8,755 nucleotides of DNA from positions 14,567 through 23,321 of the forward strand of contig FR898452.1 in NCBI GenBank assembly GCA_000437515.1, in the 5' to 3' direction. This DNA comes from Acidiphilium sp. CAG:727 (GTDB lineage: Bacteria > Bacillota > Clostridia > Christensenellales > Borkfalkiaceae). The notes under the pieces were generated by a model that did no database searches, had not been told where the DNA came from, and saw only the letters and a list, made by a program, of their open reading frames with translations. Shown piece after piece: positions 1 to 7,000 of the stretch. The stretch's first letter is position 1, and the number at the start of each line of letters is the position of its first letter. The position numbers and the translations under genes are program-made.

Positions 1-1
1 G

Positions 2-1030
2 GGGCGTAACGCGCTTGCCGAGTCGATAGACGAAGGCGATTATCTGCTTAAAGTCGAACACCTTAAAAAGTACTTTCCGCTTGCGACGGATTTCTTCGGG
101 AAACCCACGTCTTTCGTCCGCGCGGTAGACGACGTTACTTTCGGCGTCAAAGCCGGGCAGACGGTAGGAATAGTCGGCGAATCGGGTTGCGGTAAGACCA
201 CTATGGGCAGAACGGTTCTTCGTCTTCATTCGGTTACAGGCGGAAAGGTTATTTTCGACGGACACGATATAGGATCTATGTCCGCTTCGCAACTCCGCAA
301 AATACGGCCGCAGATTCAGATGATTTTTCAGGATCCGTATTCGAGTTTGTCGCCGAGGCTCAGAGTCGGCGATATTATCGGCGAAGCGGTTGCCGAACAC
401 GGAATCGTGCCGAAAGAACAACTTAAAGATTACGTTCTGTCGATAATGAATAAATGCGGATTACAGACGCATTATTACGAAAGATACCCGCACGAGTTTT
501 CGGGCGGTCAAAGACAAAGAATATGTATCGCCCGCGCCCTTGCGCTCAAACCGAAACTCGTCATCTGCGACGAGCCCGTTTCGGCGCTCGACGTATCTAT
601 TCAGGCGCAGATAATAAATCTGCTTAAATCCTTGCAGAAAAACGACGGTATAGCGTATATTTTCATTTCGCACGATTTGTCCGTCGTAGAACACATAAGC
701 GACGAAGTCGGCGTAATGTATCTCGGCAGCATGGTCGAGTACGGCAACAAAAAGGATATATTTGCAAACCCCATGCATCCTTATACGCAGGCTTTGTTTT
801 CGGCGGTTCCCGTTCCGGATCCGGACGTTAAAAACAAGAGAATTATTCTTAAAGGCGATATACCGTCGCCCGCAAATCCGCCGTCGGGTTGTAAATTCCA
901 TACCCGCTGCAACAAATGCATGGAAATATGCAAGACCGAAACCCCGGTATTCAAAGAATACGCTCCGGGGCACAGGGTTGCTTGCCACTTATACGAACAA
1001 AACAATTTATCGGGAATAACACATGAATAA
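2..1030 (+). CDS. Oligopeptide/dipeptide ABC transporter ATP-binding protein (OppF/DppF type), 5'-truncated by the window
   Basis: This is a cytoplasmic ATPase subunit that powers peptide uptake through an Opp/Dpp-type ABC importer. The frame is open from base 2 to the TAA at 1028-1030, about 342 codons. The first ATG, at 203, cannot be the start because it lies just after the Walker A motif GESGCGKTT (176-202). Family-typical N-terminal sequence (LLKVEHLKKYFP, then RAVDDVTF) is readable upstream of it, and no ATG, GTG or TTG occurs in frame before 203, so the true start is left of the window. Other motifs are the Q-loop in FQDPYSSLSPR, the signature FSGGQRQR (497-520), Walker B LVICDE (557-574) and the switch His in FISHDL (codon 671). 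The C-terminal tail after HPYTQAL is the oligopeptide/dipeptide (oligo_HPY) extension, with cysteine codons at 890, 908, 917, 929 and 983. OppF and DppF cannot be told apart here, and the peptide specificity is unknown. The gene overlaps the downstream protease by 8 bases. Confidence 0.95.
   Translation, partial: GRNALAESIDEGDYLLKVEHLKKYFPLATDFFGKPTSFVRAVDDVTFGVKAGQTVGIVGESGCGKTTMGRTVLRLHSVTGGKVIFDGHDIGSMSASQLRKIRPQIQMIFQDPYSSLSPRLRVGDIIGEAVAEHGIVPKEQLKDYVLSIMNKCGLQTHYYERYPHEFSGGQRQRICIARALALKPKLVICDEPVSALDVSIQAQIINLLKSLQKNDGIAYIFISHDLSVVEHISDEVGVMYLGSMVEYGNKKDIFANPMHPYTQALFSAVPVPDPDVKNKRIILKGDIPSPANPPSGCKFHTRCNKCMEICKTETPVFKEYAPGHRVACHLYEQNNLSGITHE
1012..1030 (+). promoter_or_regulatory. Weak ribosome binding site and 8-base stop/start overlap (translational coupling)
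   Basis: The protease ATG (1023-1025) lies inside the last codons of the transporter ATPase, which stops with TAA at 1028-1030, giving an 8-base overlap in a different frame. The only Shine-Dalgarno-like bases upstream are GGGA at 1012-1015, seven bases before the ATG. That is a weak match, with no GGAGG-like core. A short overlap plus a weak site fits re-initiation by ribosomes finishing the ATPase. The ATG is supported as the start because a good signal peptide begins exactly there. I see no convincing promoter between the two genes. Confidence 0.6.
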
Positions 1031-4000
1031 ATTTACTAAAAAAATATCGCTTATACTCACGAGCGTCATGCTTTGCGCAAGCCTTGCGATGACGTCCGTA
1101 GCGTCGGCTTACTCGAGCGGAAAGAGAGGTTATTCTTTCGCTTCTTCCGCCGCGGCTTCATCCGCAGGTAAACTGGAAGAGGTAACGAATCTGAAATCTG
1201 CCGATACGTCGTCGATGTTTTCCGACGACTATCTCAACAAAAGTTCGTCGCTTACGGGAGAGCATTGGGTAATCGTTTCGCTCGAAGGTCAGAGTCTTTC
1301 CGACAGAACGAACGGCGACGTCAACGATTATATGGATTCCTTCGCGGGGTCGGTCGCCGCGCGCGAGATAGAAAAGGAACAAAAAGTATTCCTTAAAAGG
1401 CTTGCCGCCGCTAACGTTCCTTACGAATATAAAGCGTCGTACAATACTATCGCCAACGCGGTAGCCGTAAAAATCGACGTCAAGAACATTTCCGAAGTCA
1501 AAAAGATACAGGGAGTATCCGACGTAACCGTTTCGGAATATTATTACGCTCCTCAGGACGTCGAAGTCACCAACGCCACCAACGTATGGGGTACGGGTAT
1601 TTATCAGATTTCCGACGAATTACGCAATCAGGGCTACGACGGAAGCGGCATGGTGGTCGCGGTTCTCGATACCGGTCTCGACTACTCTCACGCGGCGTTT
1701 CAGACGATGCCCGAAAAAAAAGCCGGCGTAGAAATGCTCGACAAAGCGACCGTCGCGAAAAGAATTTTCGACGGCGATACGAGCAAAGGTCTTATTTCGA
1801 AAAATCCCGACGTAACGGTAGACGAAGTTTACTATAACTCGAAAGTTCCTTTCGCATACGACTACGCCGATAACGACCCCGACGTTTATCCGTCTTATTC
1901 TCACCACGGCACTCACGTCGCGGGTATAATCGCGGGTACTCCGATACGCGATAAAGACGGTAACGAAGAGTACATCAAAGATCAGGACGGCAACGAAATA
2001 TTGGATAAAAACGGTAACCCCATGACTTTTACGGGCGTTGCGCCCAACGCGCAACTCGCGATTTTCAAGGTGTTCACCGATAACGAAGAGGAAGACGGAC
2101 TCGGCGGCGCGGAAACGGTCAACATTCTCTGCGCTCTCGAAGATTGCGTAAAGTTGAAAGTAAACGTAATCAACATGAGTCTGGGCTCTTCCGCAGGTTT
2201 CTCTACCGCAGACAACGAGTTTATGCAGACCGTTTACGACAACGTAAGAAAGGCGGGCATAAGCCTTATGGTCGCGGCAAGCAACGATTACAGTTCGGCG
2301 TATAACGGCGTTTACGGTACCAACCTCGCAACGAGTCCCGACTCGGCGACGGTAGGTTCGCCCTCGACTTTCGACGCGGCGATGAGCGTCGCGAGTATCA
2401 ACGGTCAGAAAGCGAAATACGTAAAAGTAACCGTAGGCGGCGAAGATAAATACCTTTACTTCACCGAAGCCTCCGACGGCAACGGCAACCAGAAAGACTT
2501 CATAAAAGAAATCTTAAACAATCAGACGATCAACGTCAAAACCGATCCCGACGGCAACAGATACGCCGACCTTCAATACGTCGTCGTACCCGGTTTCGGT
2601 CAGTCGGTAGATTACGCAAATACCGACGTTTACGGTAAGGTTGCGGTCGTTCGACGCGGCGGCGACGTTACTTTCGAAGAAAAGGTAAGGGTAGCCAAGC
2701 AGAAAGGCGCGGTTGCCTGTATAATCTACAATAACGTTTCGGGCGCGATCAGAATGAGTCTGGGTAACTTGTACGAACCCGTTCCGACCTGCTCGATAAC
2801 GATGGACGCGGCGAATACTTTCGTTCCGACGTCGAACAACAGCATTACCGCGAGAGCGGGAACGTTAAGGATAAGCGAAGGGCAGAAAGCCGGTCCGTTT
2901 ATGTCCGACTTCTCGAGTTGGGGTCCCACTCCCGACCTTAAACTTAAACCGGAAATATCGGCTCACGGCGGCGAAATAACCTCGTCCGTTCCCAACGGCT
3001 GGGCGGAACTTTCCGGTACGAGTATGGCTACGCCCAACCTTGCGGGCGTTATGAGCCTTATGCTCGAATACGCGAAAAAGAATTCCGACTTTTTCGGCGC
3101 GGATAACACGCAGAGATATTCGGACTTCGTAACTCAGGCGAACAGATTGCTCATGAGCACCGCGACGATCGCTTACGACGAATACAATTCTCCGTATTCG
3201 CCGAGAAAGCAGGGTTCTGGTCTTGCCGATATGAACAAGGCTACGAAGACGCAGGCTTATATTTACGTCAAGAATTCGGATAAGACCAAAATCGAAGTCG
3301 GCGACAATCCGAAAAAGACGGGCGAATATAAACTTACGTTCAACGTGCGTAACTTCGGCTCGACAGACAGAACGTACGAGTTCGATACTCTTACGATGAC
3401 CGAAACGCTCGCTTCGGATAAGATTTCCGTCGCCGAAAGAGCGTATATGCTCGACGGTCAATGCGATTTTGCATTTACGCTCAATTCCAAGAATAAAGGA
3501 AGTTCTTTAGCCGGCAAGACGCTTACGCTTAAAGCCGGCGACGACGTAAACGTTACCGTTACCGTAAAACTCAAAGATTCGGCAAAGAAATATATCGACG
3601 ACAGTTTCGCGAACGGTATGTACGTCGAAGGTTTCGTCAAACTCATAGACAAAACCGACGGCGAAAAGGTTGATCTTAACGTTCCGTGGCTCGGATTCTA
3701 CGGCGACTGGTACGCTGCGGCTATGTTCGATATTTCGGATTACGAACTTTCCGAAAAGTTGCAGGACGACAGCATTCCCGACGACCGTAAACCCAAGGCG
3801 CAGATGTACGCGACCACTCCGCTCGGTTCTTACTACGGCAGCAAATATATAATTCCGCTCGGCGCGTATCTCTATACTCAGAAAGACGACCAGAAGAAGA
3901 TATATCCGTCAACCGAGAAGGCGGCTATCTCGATTTACGACACGACGAACCGCCACACGGTTTATAAACTCTACGCGATTTACGCGGGACTTTTGCGCGG

Positions 4001-7000
4001 CGCGAAGAGAATGAACATGACCATAACCGACGCGGTTACGGGCGAAGTCGTGTACTCCAGAGAAATAACCAACGTAAGGAAGTCTTATACGGGAGGTTCT
4101 TCTTCGGCAAGAGGCTCGTTCATCGAGGTCGAATGGTCGCCGATCGCTCAGGCGATTTCCAACAACAAACAATATAAATTCCACGTCGAAGGCGTTCTCG
4201 ACGACATAAGCGAAGACAGGAAGTATAATCCGAGCGCTTATTCGTACAATAAATCGTTCGATTTTACTTTCTACGTAGATACCGAAGCGCCCGAAATTAC
4301 GGATTATAAACTCAGATTCGAGTCTTATAAAGACGATGCGGATAAGACCAGATATAAAGTATATCTCGATATAAACGTATTCGATAACCGTTACGCTCAA
4401 TCCGTCGCGCTCTGCTACGCGGATTATAACGAAATGGCTTTGAAACTCTTCGATTCGAACCTTACTCCGGTTTATTCCGAGAGCAATTCGACAACGGCGG
4501 TTACCCTTGACGTTACCGACTATTACGAAGCGGTTAAAAACAAGACGATAACCGATCGCGATCTCTATCTTCAGGTAGACGACTACGCGCTCAACACGAG
4601 AGTTTATCGTATAAACGATTTCTGCTCGTTTGCGGACGCGGTCAACTATCCCGACGAAGTAAATATAACTTCGGGAACCGAAGCGTCGGGCGACGAAGAG
4701 TATTCGAGAGAAATCACGATAAGCGTAAACGAAGCGCAACAACTCGCAACGTCGGTCGCTCCGGCCGATAAGTCCTCGATGGGGCTTTACTGGAAGTCTT
4801 ACGACGAGGGTATAGTCAAAGTAAGAGACGGCGAAATCTTCGGCGTTTCGGCAGGCGACGCGATAGTTAAAGTGTTTGCCGGCAAAGACGAATACGCAAA
4901 CGCTTACGACGGCATACTCGTACACGTAGTCGACGGTTCGGCTGCGAATCCGTCCGTTACCAGGATGTCGTTCGGTCTTATCCCCGACAAGAGCGGCGCG
5001 CTCGTAAATCCCACGAACGTTACGGTAGAGGTTCACCAGAACACCCGTATCGAAATGAAGACTCTCGTCGAACCGTGGTATTACGACGGCGAAGTCGAAG
5101 TAAAGTGGAGGACGTCATCCGACAGTATCGCGACGGTCAGTTCGCGAGGCATAGTTACCACGCATAAAGAAGGAACCGTAACCATATACGCCGATCTCTA
5201 TATAAACGGCAAAAAGACGATTTATTCGGCAAGTACGACTTTGAACGTCGGCGCGGAATTCATCGTACAAAACGGTTATCTTCGCGAATATCACGGCGCG
5301 GGCGGTAAAGTCGTTATTCCCAAGTCGCTCAACGTATACTACATTTACGAAGAGGCGTTCAAGGATAACGACAACATCGAGGAACTTGAAATATCTTCTC
5401 CGTGTACCGAGATTCAGCAATCTGCGTTTGAGCACATGACCGCTCTGAAGCGGGTGATATTGCCGCATACGGTCAACTTCATATATAAGTACGCGTTCAG
5501 AAATTGTCCGAAACTCGAAACGATAGATATGCACTCGATGTCGGTTGCGTTCGGAATGAACTCTTTCGAGAACTGCGTATCCCTTAAAAACATCAACAAC
5601 GTAACTCTTCTGAACGGTCTTAAAAAAGAGGACGTCGAGATAATGAATCTTACCGAAGGCGTAGACTTTTCGAGATCCGCGGCGAAACTTACGACCATGG
5701 GTAATTACGCTTTCAAAGGTTGTACGTCGCTTCAATCGATCGACATCACGGAACTCCGCGTGGCGGGTCACAACGTGTTCGAAGGTTGCCGCGGTCTTAC
5801 CACGGTAACGCTCAGCAAGTTCACGGACCTCGGCGACGATATGTTCTTTAAGTGTACGTCGCTTACCAAGTTGATTTACACCGACCTTACGGCGGACGAT
5901 ATCGGCTCGATTTCTTACGACACGAAAGTTTCTCCGTTCGGTAACTGTAACATAACAGAAGTAGTATTCGGCGACGGTTTGCTTAATCTCGCGAACGGAG
6001 CCTGGTATAATTCCGACGCAACCGTCCTGTATAAAGTCAAACAAGACGCCGTGGCGTTGACCGTTCCGGCAACGGTTACAGAAATAGCGGCGAACGCTTT
6101 CGCGGGTAATACCAAGTTACGTTCGGTTACCTTTACGGCAGGCGAAAACGGCGAATATGCGCTTAAAAAGATAGGTAATTACGCGTTTTCGGGTTGCAGT
6201 TCGCTTACGTCCGTAACTCTTCCCGCAAGCGTCAACGAACTCGGAACGGGAGTATTCAGTTGGTGTTCCGCGCTTACGTCGGCAGATTTGTCGGGCGTCG
6301 CGATCAAAGAACTTCCGGCAATGACGTTCGCATACGCAGGCGTAGACGTCGTTACCGACGAACTCGGCAACGCGAGCGAGAAAGCGGTTCTGACCAACGT
6401 CAAACTCAACGCCGCCACGAGGTCGCTCGGAGCGAGGAGTTTCTTCGCAAGCGGACTTGCGACCGTAGATTTGTCCGCCACGGGCGTAATTTCTATCGGC
6501 GACGGCGCGTTCGCAAATTGCGAATATTTGCAGGAAGTAACGCTCGGCGATATAACCGCTATGGGCAACGGCGTATTTTCGGGTATTGCGGTAACTAATC
6601 CCGTACTCAGAAAGGTGGTTTTCGGTAGCGGAAGTACCGTACTCGGAGCGGGAACGTTCAGAGGTCAGTCCAACCTCGACACGCTCGTTTTCTCCGACGC
6701 CCAGAAAGCCGTTGACGAAATCGGCGCGTATACTTTCGCGGGCTGCGTCAAACTCGCCAATCTTCCGTTTACGAAGGTCGTGAACGTCGGCGAAGGCGCG
6801 TTTGCCGGCTGCGCTCAATTGAGATCGTTCGACTTCTCTTTGACGGAATACGTCGGCGCGTACGCTTTCAGCGGTTGTTCGCTTATAGCGAATCCGGCGC
6901 TTGAAATCGTAGGATTCATAGGCGATTACGCCTTCTACGGTTGCGACGCGCTCGGCAGCGTTTCGCTCGATAACGTTACCAATATCGGCAAGTACGCGTT

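Noticed and set aside
203..205. ATG at 203 as the start of the transporter ATPase
   Set aside because: It falls just after the Walker A motif. The frame is open to base 2 with clear family sequence upstream, so starting here would remove the nucleotide-binding loop.
3909..5036. Long minus-strand open frame (375 codons) opposite the protease gene
   Set aside because: It is antisense to well-supported domains. Its translation is Arg/Tyr/Val-rich with no recognisable motif, as expected when a gene rarely uses codons whose complement is a stop.
6194..6598. Plus-strand open frame of 134 codons in another frame within the LRR array
   Set aside because: Arg-rich low-complexity translation lying wholly inside the repeats, without a ribosome binding site.
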